Shown here piece after piece: positions 17,906-26,840 of a stretch of DNA of 64,000 nucleotides. The DNA comes from Planctomycetota bacterium (lineage in GTDB: Bacteria; Planctomycetota; UBA1135): positions 1 through 64,000 of the forward strand of contig JASMMA010000010.1 in the NCBI GenBank assembly GCA_030748415.1. The letters run 5' to 3'. The notes beneath the pieces were generated by a model that saw only the letters and a list, made by a program, of their open reading frames with translations, was not told where the DNA came from and did no database searches. How positions within the stretch are numbered: the stretch's first letter is position 1; every line of letters begins with the position of its first letter. The translations under genes were made by a program, and so were the position numbers.

Positions 17906-20900
17906 TTAAGGGTTCCATGCGAGTCCGAGCCCATCCATACGCCCTTCAAGACTTTCATCCGTGTTGTTAATGAATGTCAGGCGAATCTGGAAATACCGGT
18001 ACTGCTGGTCTTCAAGATCAGCAAGGTCTTCTGTCCATTCGCTGGGAGTACTTACACCGCCAGCGGCATTGATGTCATACTCACCAAAGTTATCGAAGTC
18101 AGAGGATGCGTCGGTGAGAGGAGATGGCCCTTGAGTTGGATCTCCGCCATGCATTACTTGAATCGCACCTCGGAAGTCAACGATGACACGGGTGCCGACC
18201 TCTTGGTTTGCAGTCTCAGGTTCAAGCTGAACATCAATTGCACCGCCGGAGCTAAGAGCGCTACCAAAATCAAACCAGTGGGTGAAAACACGGGAAACTC
18301 GAACAACAAAATCCACCTCAGACCAGTAAACATACGGATCAAAGGCATCTGTTCGAGCCCCTAGCGAGTTGTACCCGCCAACTGGGGCTGTTCCGCCCGA
18401 ACCTTGGTGATCCGGAATTACCTGGTGCCATGTACCAGAAGCGTCTTGCCCACCAGCAGAATAAATCCGGAAAGCAGGCAATTGGGAAAGGCGAACCATT
18501 TGAGTCACCTGGAAGGTATTAACGCCAATTTTTTCCCCGGTTGGGTAGGTCCGGAAACGAGCCAAAAGAGGAAGCCCAACAGAAGGTACCACTTCTGGTT
18601 CCCAAAGAGGCGCCCCTAGTCCCTGGTCAATCAGCCAAAGCGTTGAAGGTGACCCAATAGACTGAGCAGCCCCACCGACAATCGTCGGTGGAATAGCAGT
18701 GTCGCGCCATGTGTAGGTCGTGAAGAAGTCGGGCCAAGGCAACATGGTGTTCCCGGATTGGGCAACAAAAGTATTTACCTGGCGAAGAGTGTATGGATTG
18801 TCATAAACAACCTTTTCATCGAATAGTGGCTGCCCTAACGGGTCTTTTTCAGAGTAGCCAAGAATGTTTTCATCAAAATTACCCGTAATGTTCAATCCTG
18901 AGGCAGGATAAATCGGCATTCCGGTTAGAGCATTGATGACTTCATCGGGCATAAACTTGGAGTGGGACAGGGCAACACCAAACCGGTTGTAACTTTCGTC
19001 AAAAACAACGCCACCCATTGGCGCCCAGTTCATTCCGGCAATGTCCAAGTCAAACTCCCCCACACTCTTATAACCAAAACCAAGGTCATGGGGACGAAAA
19101 CAAGTCATGGTCACAGACCCTGCAGGGTTCAACGGCTCAAATGGAGCATTGGGCTTGGGCGGGTTTGTAATCGCACTAGGAATTTGAGTTTGTTGGCCAA
19201 TGTATTCGTTGGACGAATCGGCATCGCGGCTAAAACGAGATGCAAGACGACCGGTTAGAACGCCTGGCATGTAGCCAAACTGGCCCGCATATTCAGGGAG
19301 TCCGTCTTGGTTTTCGTCAATTCCCAAGGCACGAAGAGAAAAGGACTTAGTTTGAAGGCTTGCACCGGCACCTCCGCCTCCGAGTGCAGTCATACGCTGT
19401 TCTGGACTGGACAAGCTGGGCGCACCGGCAACAAAACCAGTAAAGTTCAAGCGGTTACCAGCGAGGTCACTGATTCCATCGGCACCGTTTCGAACTGCCA
19501 ACGAGAAACCAAGAAAGGAATCTGCTGCTCCCGGATTCGGCTCCGCCAATCCAGCTGCAGGAGAAAGGGTATATATTCGCCCTTCGGGGCCCGGTTGAAG
19601 AGAACCAAAGAGAACACGACCCCCGCGTTCAGAGGTCGCAATCGTTCCAGCGTTATCCACCTGAAGGTCAAACCCTCGTTGTCGGTCAATGTACTCGGCT
19701 GTGGTCTCCAAAGGATTCGACAGAGATCCATGTCTGAAATAAAGGACATTCTCAGGGTAACTCGCCTGATCCTCCTCAAACGCAGTCAGAACAAGAGAGT
19801 GCATGGAAAGAACGGTCAGCGGATCGACCGGCTCAGAAAAGGTCACTGAGAAAGTCGAAGAGGAAGGTTCAAGCTCAAGGGGTTGACCAGGAACAACAGT
19901 CGGTGCAGGTGAAATGCCCAGGTAGCAAATCTGGAGAGCGACATCGCTTTGGTTATATGCAGTATTCAGAAGACCACCAAGGCCGGTAGGGCTTCCTGTA
20001 ACGGTGCCATCAATTAGGTTGGCTCGCACTTGCGGCGGGGTGAGCCCCAAAACTCCTGTGGTGACCAAAACAGCATCCTGAAATTCAAACACATCACCAA
20101 CTTTGGGAGCGAGCCCTTGGCACCATGAGGCGTCAATCGAATATGTAATATCGAAAACAGAAGAACTCACTGGAAGAAGGCTTGCTGTTACATTCTGGAC
20201 ACCAATTAAACTGGGCTGAACCAGATCCTGCACAAAACCGCTATACAAATCATCTCGATTACCGGTGCGGAATACACGAACAGCAACCGGAGACCCGTCT
20301 GGGGCGATATCAGACGGTTCGTCAGCAAGAACCTTAATGGTGCGAGTCCCTGCAAGGTTGGTCAGCACTTCCGCTTGACCAAAAAGAAGATCCTTCTTCG
20401 TCGGGATTCGAATAAGAAGGTTATCGTTTGAGGAATCGAAAGAGGTTGGGAATCCAATCGGATTCGTCGGCAAGCCTAAAGATGCTGATTCGCGAGAACT
20501 AATAGTGGGATCCAAGAAAACATAGCCTTTATCGTCGTCCGTTCCAGCAGAATCGTTCTGGACAAAGTACCGAACGGTAAATGGCAAAATAGCTGGGTTG
20601 CCTGAAAGCAACTGAATGGAACTTGGCCCTACTGTGTCAGGGTCAACGGGTGCGCTAAATTGAAGTCGAACAACGCCATTCCTGGGAACCAAAGTAAAGG
20701 GTGGCGGGTAGTTGGTAGCTTTGGGGTCAACGACCTCAAGCAAGGATGCGCCCGATGGAAGAGGACCTGTCGCAGCGTCAAGAAGTGCTTGGTAAGTTGC
20801 GGAGCCCCCTGCCGCAAGGATCTGAAGAGTCTCGGCTTGTGTAACAGGATTAACAGACAAGTCGTATAAGATTCGGTCGATTGAAAGCGCTGGATCAATC

Positions 20901-21211
20901 AAAACATCGTTCGCCATTAAGGTGCCTGTTTCGTCGGTTACATCAACAAGTCGGCCCCAAACAACTTCCTCTAGGACAAGGTCCCTATTCACACCGCCAG
21001 CCGAGGCAGAAGGCTGGTCGGAGTTGTAACAACTTGCCAGAAAAATGCTGGCAAGGATGAAAAGTGGTAGGACGAAACGGGGGAGGGAATCGCTTGTTTT
21101 CACGGAAGACGACAGTGGTTCAAATCGCGAGTTGCGACCTGTGACAGATGAATCCGTACCCCCCTCAGGGTTTTTCCTGATGGGTAAGACGGAGTGGGGA
21201 GACTGAGACAT
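17906..21211 (-). CDS. Very large secreted lipoprotein (P4, paralogue of P3)
   Basis: MSQSPHSV...VKTSDSLPRFVLPLFILASIFLASCYNSD lipobox; VVRLQFSAPVDPDTVGPSSIQL. ATG at 21211; GTG at 21103 also possible and gives a canonical signal peptide. Confidence 0.8.
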   Translation of the reverse strand: MSQSPHSVLPIRKNPEGGTDSSVTGRNSRFEPLSSSVKTSDSLPRFVLPLFILASIFLASCYNSDQPSASAGGVNRDLVLEEVVWGRLVDVTDETGTLMANDVLIDPALSIDRILYDLSVNPVTQAETLQILAAGGSATYQALLDAATGPLPSGASLLEVVDPKATNYPPPFTLVPRNGVVRLQFSAPVDPDTVGPSSIQLLSGNPAILPFTVRYFVQNDSAGTDDDKGYVFLDPTISSRESASLGLPTNPIGFPTSFDSSNDNLLIRIPTKKDLLFGQAEVLTNLAGTRTIKVLADEPSDIAPDGSPVAVRVFRTGNRDDLYSGFVQDLVQPSLIGVQNVTASLLPVSSSVFDITYSIDASWCQGLAPKVGDVFEFQDAVLVTTGVLGLTPPQVRANLIDGTVTGSPTGLGGLLNTAYNQSDVALQICYLGISPAPTVVPGQPLELEPSSSTFSVTFSEPVDPLTVLSMHSLVLTAFEEDQASYPENVLYFRHGSLSNPLETTAEYIDRQRGFDLQVDNAGTIATSERGGRVLFGSLQPGPEGRIYTLSPAAGLAEPNPGAADSFLGFSLAVRNGADGISDLAGNRLNFTGFVAGAPSLSSPEQRMTALGGGGAGASLQTKSFSLRALGIDENQDGLPEYAGQFGYMPGVLTGRLASRFSRDADSSNEYIGQQTQIPSAITNPPKPNAPFEPLNPAGSVTMTCFRPHDLGFGYKSVGEFDLDIAGMNWAPMGGVVFDESYNRFGVALSHSKFMPDEVINALTGMPIYPASGLNITGNFDENILGYSEKDPLGQPLFDEKVVYDNPYTLRQVNTFVAQSGNTMLPWPDFFTTYTWRDTAIPPTIVGGAAQSIGSPSTLWLIDQGLGAPLWEPEVVPSVGLPLLARFRTYPTGEKIGVNTFQVTQMVRLSQLPAFRIYSAGGQDASGTWHQVIPDHQGSGGTAPVGGYNSLGARTDAFDPYVYWSEVDFVVRVSRVFTHWFDFGSALSSGGAIDVQLEPETANQEVGTRVIVDFRGAIQVMHGGDPTQGPSPLTDASSDFDNFGEYDINAAGGVSTPSEWTEDLADLEDQQYRYFQIRLTFINNTDESLEGRMDGLGLAWNP

Positions 21212-21347
21212 GTTAGGGCCGCCGAAAGCGAAGCACACACCTCCATTGGCAACTTCTATACCAACCCTAGAGGGGCCGGTTATCGGGCTTCTTTGGAGCA
21301 AATTCGCCCCAACCGTGCGAAATCGCACACGGCCCAGCGGTAAGGAA

Positions 21348-22664
21348 TTAGCCCCCCCACTGATAGCCGTCTTGAAGGGCGTCGTCACGGCTAATAAACG
21401 GGCATAGGTTTTCTGGTCGAATCTTCATAACCTCTTGTGAGTGAATAGGATGCACCCGTTTGCTTGAATGGCATCCTACATATTCCGCCATAAGCTTGGA
21501 ATCGCAGTAAGCACATAGGAAATGCCTGTTTTTCCTCCCGCAGACCCGCCATGGGACCCGAATGCCTTCCTGAAGGGTAATGCACCCCTTATTGGGGCAA
21601 GGCCCGAGGCGGTGTTCGGGGTTCCCTGAGGGCATGGGGGCCAAATCCGGAAGAGGCCAAGAATCGGGGCGAAGCATGCCCAAAAAGAGGGCTTGGCGAA
21701 CTAGCGGGCCCATTCGAGCCTGTTCGAAGTAACGAGCTCGTGGATCTTCGTCCAATTCAACAGGGACCTCAGCCAAACGAGGAAGAGGGTGCAAGACCAG
21801 ACATTCCTCAAGGAGTGGGTCTTTCATTTGCCTCATTCGGATTCCGGGATAGGCCCCCTTGGAAGCCTCAGCACCTCGCTCCACCTGCAAACGAGTCAAG
21901 TAAAGAGCATCAAGGCGGTCAACGCGAGGCACCTGGTCCCTGAAAAGGGAACCTTGCAACAATCCTTTTGGCTCCAAAAGGCGAGCGCGCTCTGAGCCAG
22001 TCCATTCCTTGAAAAGTGGGTGCGCAACTTCGCGGCAGCGCAGGCCGCTTCGCTCCAAGACTCGAGTTTCGAAACCAACTTCCCAATCTAGCCCAGGGGC
22101 GGGAAGCAAAACCACCCGCGCACCAGCAAGAGTGAGTCCCCACAAGAGAGATCGGGCAGTTCGACCATTCCGCAGGTCTCCCATTACACCTACGGTTTTT
22201 CCCTCCAATGAGCCCCATTCCCTATGCAGAGTGTAAAGATCGACAAGAGTCTGAGTTGGGTGCCCTAAGCGTCCATCACCGGCGTTCACAACAGGAATGT
22301 TCGTTGCTTGAGAAATGACTCGGGTTGCACCATCCCTTGGGTGGCGCCAAACAATTAAATCGGCATAACTGCCAACCATTCGGGCTGCATCAAGCAAACT
22401 CTCGCCCTTGGCGTGGCTGGTGGATTTCGAATCGGCTACGGAAATAACCTGAGCCCCAAGCCGGTGAGCAGCGGCCTCGAAGCTGAGGCGAGTCCTCGTA
22501 GATGCCTCTTCAAAAACAGTTGCAATAATCCGACCTTGGAGGGCATTTTCAAATGAAGCGGGATGGGTTTCAATCTCCCGAGCGCGCTCAAAAAATGCGC
22601 CGAGAAAAGCCTTATGAAACGATTCAGCCGAGTGAAGGCCTTCCAAAACGGGGAGGAGCGCCAT
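21348..22664 (-). CDS. pyrB: Aspartate carbamoyltransferase catalytic chain fused to a C-terminal PyrI-like zinc domain
   Basis: FEEASTRTRLSFEAAAHRLGAQV, SKSTSHAKGESLLDAARM, HPTQTLVDLYT, LHPLPRLAEVPVELDEDPRARYF; then CPNKGCITLQEG...FLCAYCDSKL as in PyrI zinc domains. Confidence 0.88.
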   Translation of the reverse strand: MALLPVLEGLHSAESFHKAFLGAFFERAREIETHPASFENALQGRIIATVFEEASTRTRLSFEAAAHRLGAQVISVADSKSTSHAKGESLLDAARMVGSYADLIVWRHPRDGATRVISQATNIPVVNAGDGRLGHPTQTLVDLYTLHREWGSLEGKTVGVMGDLRNGRTARSLLWGLTLAGARVVLLPAPGLDWEVGFETRVLERSGLRCREVAHPLFKEWTGSERARLLEPKGLLQGSLFRDQVPRVDRLDALYLTRLQVERGAEASKGAYPGIRMRQMKDPLLEECLVLHPLPRLAEVPVELDEDPRARYFEQARMGPLVRQALFLGMLRPDSWPLPDLAPMPSGNPEHRLGPCPNKGCITLQEGIRVPWRVCGRKNRHFLCAYCDSKLMAEYVGCHSSKRVHPIHSQEVMKIRPENLCPFISRDDALQDGYQWGG

Positions 22665-22690
22665 CGCGAAGGACAAGGATACCCTGCCCT

Positions 22691-23791
22691 TTAAATATCC
22701 GACAGTCCCCGCTCAAGATTCAACCATTCTTTTTCACTCACAGGAAGTGGAAAGTCTGCTGGAAAGGCCGGTGGTAGAAAAGTGCAAATGCGGGCCTCAA
22801 TCTCTCGAATGAGCTGCTTTGCATCCTTGAAAACACTTCCAACAATCCAGGAATCCTCGTGCGGAACCTCCCAGGCATGGGGAAGGTCCTCTCGATGGGC
22901 CAAGTGAATGCGGTGGCAGATAGCGTCGGGTAGGGCGAGTCCTGCCCCTCTTTCAACTCCAAGGTCCCAAACCTCAATCACACACCACGCACGCTCCAGC
23001 TCACGAAGGCTTGCTTCTTGAGCCAATTGATCCAATTGTTCCTGAGATTCTCCCAATCCAGCCGTATCCACCAATACAACCTCAAGAACTCGGTTCCCTT
23101 CTCCCAACAGAATCGTGGCCTCTATGGAATCTCGAGTGGTCCCAGGGTGCGGTGAAACAGTAACCCGCTCTTTTTGCAACCAAGCATTCAAAATACTTGA
23201 CTTTCCACTATTGGGCGGGCCGGCCAATACAATTCGTGGAGGAGCGAAAAGGAGGTCACTCCAAGGGCGCCAAGCATGCAAGCGTGATTTCCATTTATAT
23301 ACGGATGCAGCTCCTTTTTCTTTCTGTTTCCTTCCCCATTCTTCTGGGGTTTGTCGCAGACGCGCAAGAGCAACTTGTGCAGCCAAAGGCGACCTCGTAC
23401 TTAAGAGTAAAGTTTGGTCGGAAGAGGAAACAGGGTGTTCTTCGACCCATCCCCTGCTGCGAAAGAGTGCTTCCAAACCACGCGCGACTCCAAACCCACC
23501 ATGAAGAAATATTTCCGCTGAACAAACCTCGCTTCCTTCGGTGGGTGCTTTCAAAACAAAAACACCTTCATCCAAAGGGCCCCCATCCGCCGAAGGAACT
23601 TGAAGCCATTGGGGTTGGTCTGGCGTGGGTAATTGCTTGAACCCCATACATCCACACAATTCTTCAGGCTTTGCCTGAAGTGCCCACGCGGATAACGCGC
23701 TTGCCTGAAGCCCGGTCAGTCGGCGGAAGTGGCCTTGAGCGGTTGCCAATGAGCTAAACCCTCCAAAACTAGGTGATTGCAGACCTCCCAT
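22691..23791 (-). CDS. MnmE/TrmE-like GTPase, divergent/truncated
   Basis: AEIFLHGGFGVARGLEALFRSRGW (MnmE N-domain), GPPNSGKSSILNAW, SPHPGTTRDSIEA, VDTAGLGESQEQLDQL; lacks CxGK. Confidence 0.75.
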   Translation of the reverse strand: MGGLQSPSFGGFSSLATAQGHFRRLTGLQASALSAWALQAKPEELCGCMGFKQLPTPDQPQWLQVPSADGGPLDEGVFVLKAPTEGSEVCSAEIFLHGGFGVARGLEALFRSRGWVEEHPVSSSDQTLLLSTRSPLAAQVALARLRQTPEEWGRKQKEKGAASVYKWKSRLHAWRPWSDLLFAPPRIVLAGPPNSGKSSILNAWLQKERVTVSPHPGTTRDSIEATILLGEGNRVLEVVLVDTAGLGESQEQLDQLAQEASLRELERAWCVIEVWDLGVERGAGLALPDAICHRIHLAHREDLPHAWEVPHEDSWIVGSVFKDAKQLIREIEARICTFLPPAFPADFPLPVSEKEWLNLERGLSDI

Positions 23792-24438
23792 CCAGGCAAT
23801 AAATCAATCATGCGAGAAGAATCTCCGCCCGTTAGATAGCGAGCCAGTGGGCCGACTTCTTTTTCAACTTCTCGCACAGAACCTTCCAAAGAGTGCGCCA
23901 AGGCAACCCGGGTCCCCATGGTCAATGCTTCAGGAGTCGTTGTAGGGATTCCTGCAGGAATAGATTCAGACGGTTTGCCAAGGTGAGGGCAGGCATCGAC
24001 AAGAGCAGTCTCTTGAAGGCCTAAGCCTGGCCCGATTGCACCGCCAAGGAAAGAGCCATCTTTTCGAACAAAGTCTAAGGTCCAGGCGGTTCCTAAATCT
24101 GCAACCACGCATGATGATGCACATCGTTTCCACGCAGCAAATCCTGAGATGATTCGATCGCTTCCTGTTCCACGGCTAATCACTTTTAAGGGCTCACACC
24201 CATCAGAAAGGGAAAACATAGGAAGGCCGGAAGGGAGTTGCTCTGAGAGTTTTAGCCAAGCAGTGGGATTCACCGAGCTGTATCGAACTTCGGAAGGAGA
24301 GCAAGCCGCCAAAATGGGTTGAATCTCAGAAAAGGAAGCTTCCGAAATCTTTGCCACAAATTCCCAATCTCCAGGACATTGCGAAAGGCCTACCTTCAAT
24401 TGGTGATTGCCCAGATCCAATAGAAGGGCCATCCCCAT
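23716..24438 (-). CDS. coaX: Type III pantothenate kinase
   Basis: MALLLDLGNHQLKVGLS, GTGSDRIISGFAAW, VVADLGTAWTLDFV, GGAIGPGLGLQETAL, YLTGGDS; start at 24438 or 24432. Confidence 0.85.
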   Translation of the reverse strand: MGMALLLDLGNHQLKVGLSQCPGDWEFVAKISEASFSEIQPILAACSPSEVRYSSVNPTAWLKLSEQLPSGLPMFSLSDGCEPLKVISRGTGSDRIISGFAAWKRCASSCVVADLGTAWTLDFVRKDGSFLGGAIGPGLGLQETALVDACPHLGKPSESIPAGIPTTTPEALTMGTRVALAHSLEGSVREVEKEVGPLARYLTGGDSSRMIDLLPGWEVCNHLVLEGLAHWQPLKATSAD

Positions 24439-24442
24439 CGAC

Positions 24443-25420
24443 TTAACGCTGAGGTAGAGAATATGTGTAAGTACGAATCGCCCCAGCTCTTTCGAGGGTA
24501 ATCGTAATCTCAGACTCATTAGAGGGTTCACGAAGTTGCCTCAATAAACGAGCGCGATCTCCGGCTGGTTTTCCATTTACTTGCAAAACAATGTCGTTGG
24601 CACGAAGCCCTTGCCGAGTAAAGATAGAATCTTCTTTAAGGCGACTGATGCGAAGCCCTCGAACCTTTCCAGAGACTGGGTCAACAACGGGTTTAGTCTG
24701 AACTGCGGCCAAAATCTCGTCCTCGGGCATTTCAGAAATCTCAAGATAATCCTCAGTCCCAATATCCCAGTGATTGGGTGCAACAGGACTCATACGAGTC
24801 TGCTTGGGGAGTCGCCTTCCAGTCGGAAGCCCGGACTCAGACGCCAGAATGGTATTCGTGTCAACATCGTAAACCGCAGTTCGCAAAGTAAACTCACTGT
24901 CATCGCGCCCCTCAACGGTTAAGTCAACTTCATTTTTTCTGATTTCCAGGATGCGCACCTGAACCCCTTGCTTCTTCTCAACAGCAAGCTTGTCCCCAAC
25001 TTGGTAAAGGTCTCCTGGGGTTTTTGCAGCGTCATGTTGAACTTGATCGCGTGGACGAATGTAGGCAAAATTTCGCTGATTCTCCTGGGAAACAAACTGA
25101 ATATAACTCACTTCCAAATCATCTGAGCCAACTAGGGGTTTCACTTCAATAACGGGGGCCGGCCCCTCAACAACAACCTCAGGAAGCTCGCCCGTAACAT
25201 TCATTTGATGAAGGAGGCGGTAGCCATTCCAAGGCTTCAAATGTCCGCCTAAATCGGCTGGCTCCATGGTGCTGGATATTTTCTTTTCGAAGGCTCGCAT
25301 GTCGAAGCTCACCAAATATTGGTCCACATTTCGAGCAAAGTCCGCAACTTGAAGACCTGCGGATATACCTGCCCCCAAGCCAATGGTGGCAAAAAGAAAG
25401 CGGAGGAGGCGGTAGTTCAA
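24443..25420 (-). CDS. Membrane-anchored PDZ-domain protein (GspC-like architecture)
   Basis: N-terminal TM segment; C-terminal PDZ GLRISRLKEDSIFTRQGLRANDIVLQVNGKPAGDRARLLRQL. Confidence 0.65.
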   Translation of the reverse strand: MNYRLLRFLFATIGLGAGISAGLQVADFARNVDQYLVSFDMRAFEKKISSTMEPADLGGHLKPWNGYRLLHQMNVTGELPEVVVEGPAPVIEVKPLVGSDDLEVSYIQFVSQENQRNFAYIRPRDQVQHDAAKTPGDLYQVGDKLAVEKKQGVQVRILEIRKNEVDLTVEGRDDSEFTLRTAVYDVDTNTILASESGLPTGRRLPKQTRMSPVAPNHWDIGTEDYLEISEMPEDEILAAVQTKPVVDPVSGKVRGLRISRLKEDSIFTRQGLRANDIVLQVNGKPAGDRARLLRQLREPSNESEITITLERAGAIRTYTYSLPQR

Positions 25421-25493
25421 GCTAAGGGCGGGGGGCGGTGAGGCCGAATCATTTGGAATGTCCCAAAACCAATGGGGTCTTGTCCAGCATCAT

Positions 25494-26513
25494 TTATGGA
25501 CGCTCTTTCAATTCTGAAACTTCCCCAAGAAGTTGAGCCCGCAGTTCAGCCAATCCGCGGCCGGTCACCGAGGACAAAATCAACCCTTGACGGCCAGATT
25601 CCTCAAAAAGAGCCTCAGCTCGGGCTTCAGAGTCTTCATCCTCAACTTTGGTTGCGGCCAAAATCGTGGGCCGTTCGGCCAAGGCCGAGGAGTAAGCCTC
25701 CAGTTCGGCTCGAATCGCCCGCCAGTCCCCAAGAGGGTCCTCGGCTTCAGCAGAACAATCCACAAGGTGCAATAGGACTCGAGTGCGCTCCACATGCCGC
25801 AAAAATTGATGGCCAAGACCCTTTCCATCAGAAGCTCCTTCAATAAGGCCCGGGATGTCAGCCAACACGAGTTGGGAACCCGAGTTGGATTGAGAATCCC
25901 AAATCCCAAGGCTAGGGCTTAGGGTGGTGAATGGATAATTGGCAATTTTGGGGCGAGCAGCGGTTACTCGAGCTAATAGAGTGGATTTCCCGGCATTGGG
26001 TAATCCCACAAGACCCACATCGGCGACTAATTTTAATTCCAAGCGGAGTTCCCGGCTTTCTCCATCGGTCCCAAGATCAAACCTCCTCGGCGCTTGATTC
26101 GTTGCGGAAGAAAAACGACTATTCCCACGACCGCCTCGCCCTCCTTGAGCAACGAGAAGAGTTTCATCAGGGACCTTGAGGTCAGCTAGTAAGTTCCCGT
26201 GTTGGAGGTCAAAGACTTGAGTACCTACAGGAACGCAAATTTCAACACTCTTCCCTTGAGCACCACTCCGGTTGTTGCCGCCACCCGGCTGTCCATTTCC
26301 TGCTTGAACGATTCGGTTTCTGGAAATCCTATAAAGGGAATTCTCATGAACCACTGCTCGGAGCAGAACACTGCCCCCTTTGCCGCCATCCCCGCCGTCA
26401 GGCCCCCCCATGGATACATATTTCTCCCGGCGAAAGGAACAACAACCATCACCACCTCGTCCGGCGTGAACCGTCAAAGTCGTTTCATCTTGAAACATTC
26501 CATCGCGAGCCAT
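25494..26513 (-). CDS. obg: Obg/CgtA GTPase
   Basis: GRGGDGCCSFRREKYVSMGGPDGGDGGKGGSV, GLVGLPNAGKSTLLARVTAARPKIANYPFTTLSPSLG, LADIPGLIEGASDGKGLGHQFLRHVERT. Confidence 0.97.
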   Translation of the reverse strand: MARDGMFQDETTLTVHAGRGGDGCCSFRREKYVSMGGPDGGDGGKGGSVLLRAVVHENSLYRISRNRIVQAGNGQPGGGNNRSGAQGKSVEICVPVGTQVFDLQHGNLLADLKVPDETLLVAQGGRGGRGNSRFSSATNQAPRRFDLGTDGESRELRLELKLVADVGLVGLPNAGKSTLLARVTAARPKIANYPFTTLSPSLGIWDSQSNSGSQLVLADIPGLIEGASDGKGLGHQFLRHVERTRVLLHLVDCSAEAEDPLGDWRAIRAELEAYSSALAERPTILAATKVEDEDSEARAEALFEESGRQGLILSSVTGRGLAELRAQLLGEVSELKERP

Positions 26514-26540
26514 GGTGAAATCTTAGCGGGGAAACGGAAA

Positions 26541-26562
26541 CGGGAGGCCATGAGGCCTCCCG
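26541..26562 (-). terminator. Hairpin terminator between rpmA and obg
   Basis: CGGGAGGCC-ATGA-GGCCTCCCG perfect 9-bp stem, minus-strand tail TTTCCGTTTCC. Confidence 0.65.
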
Positions 26563-26585
26563 TGGGTTTCGCGATTAAAGGGCAA

Positions 26586-26831
26586 TTAGTCGCGAGGAAC
26601 AATGCTCACGCGGCGACGTGACTGAAATTCAACCACACCCTCGGTGAGAGCAAAAAGAGTGTAGTCCTTGCCAAGCCCAACGCCACGGCCTGGATGGAAC
26701 TTGGTACCACATTGGCGAACAAGAATCTCACCAGCTTTCACAAACTGTCCGCCGTAGCGCTTGATGCCACGGAACTGGGGATTCGAGTCACGGCCGTTAC
26801 GGGTCGACCCACCACCTTTCTTATGTGCCAT
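26586..26831 (-). CDS. rpmA: 50S ribosomal protein L27
   Basis: [48 protein letters not shown]. Confidence 0.98.
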   Translation of the reverse strand: MAHKKGGGSTRNGRDSNPQFRGIKRYGGQFVKAGEILVRQCGTKFHPGRGVGLGKDYTLFALTEGVVEFQSRRRVSIVPRD

Positions 26832-26840
26832 TGTTCTTTC

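Noticed and set aside
21348-22664. Ornithine carbamoyltransferase (argF) as the identity of the carbamoyltransferase
   Set aside because: The SKSTSHAKGES loop, HPLPR pattern and PyrI-like zinc domain favour aspartate carbamoyltransferase.
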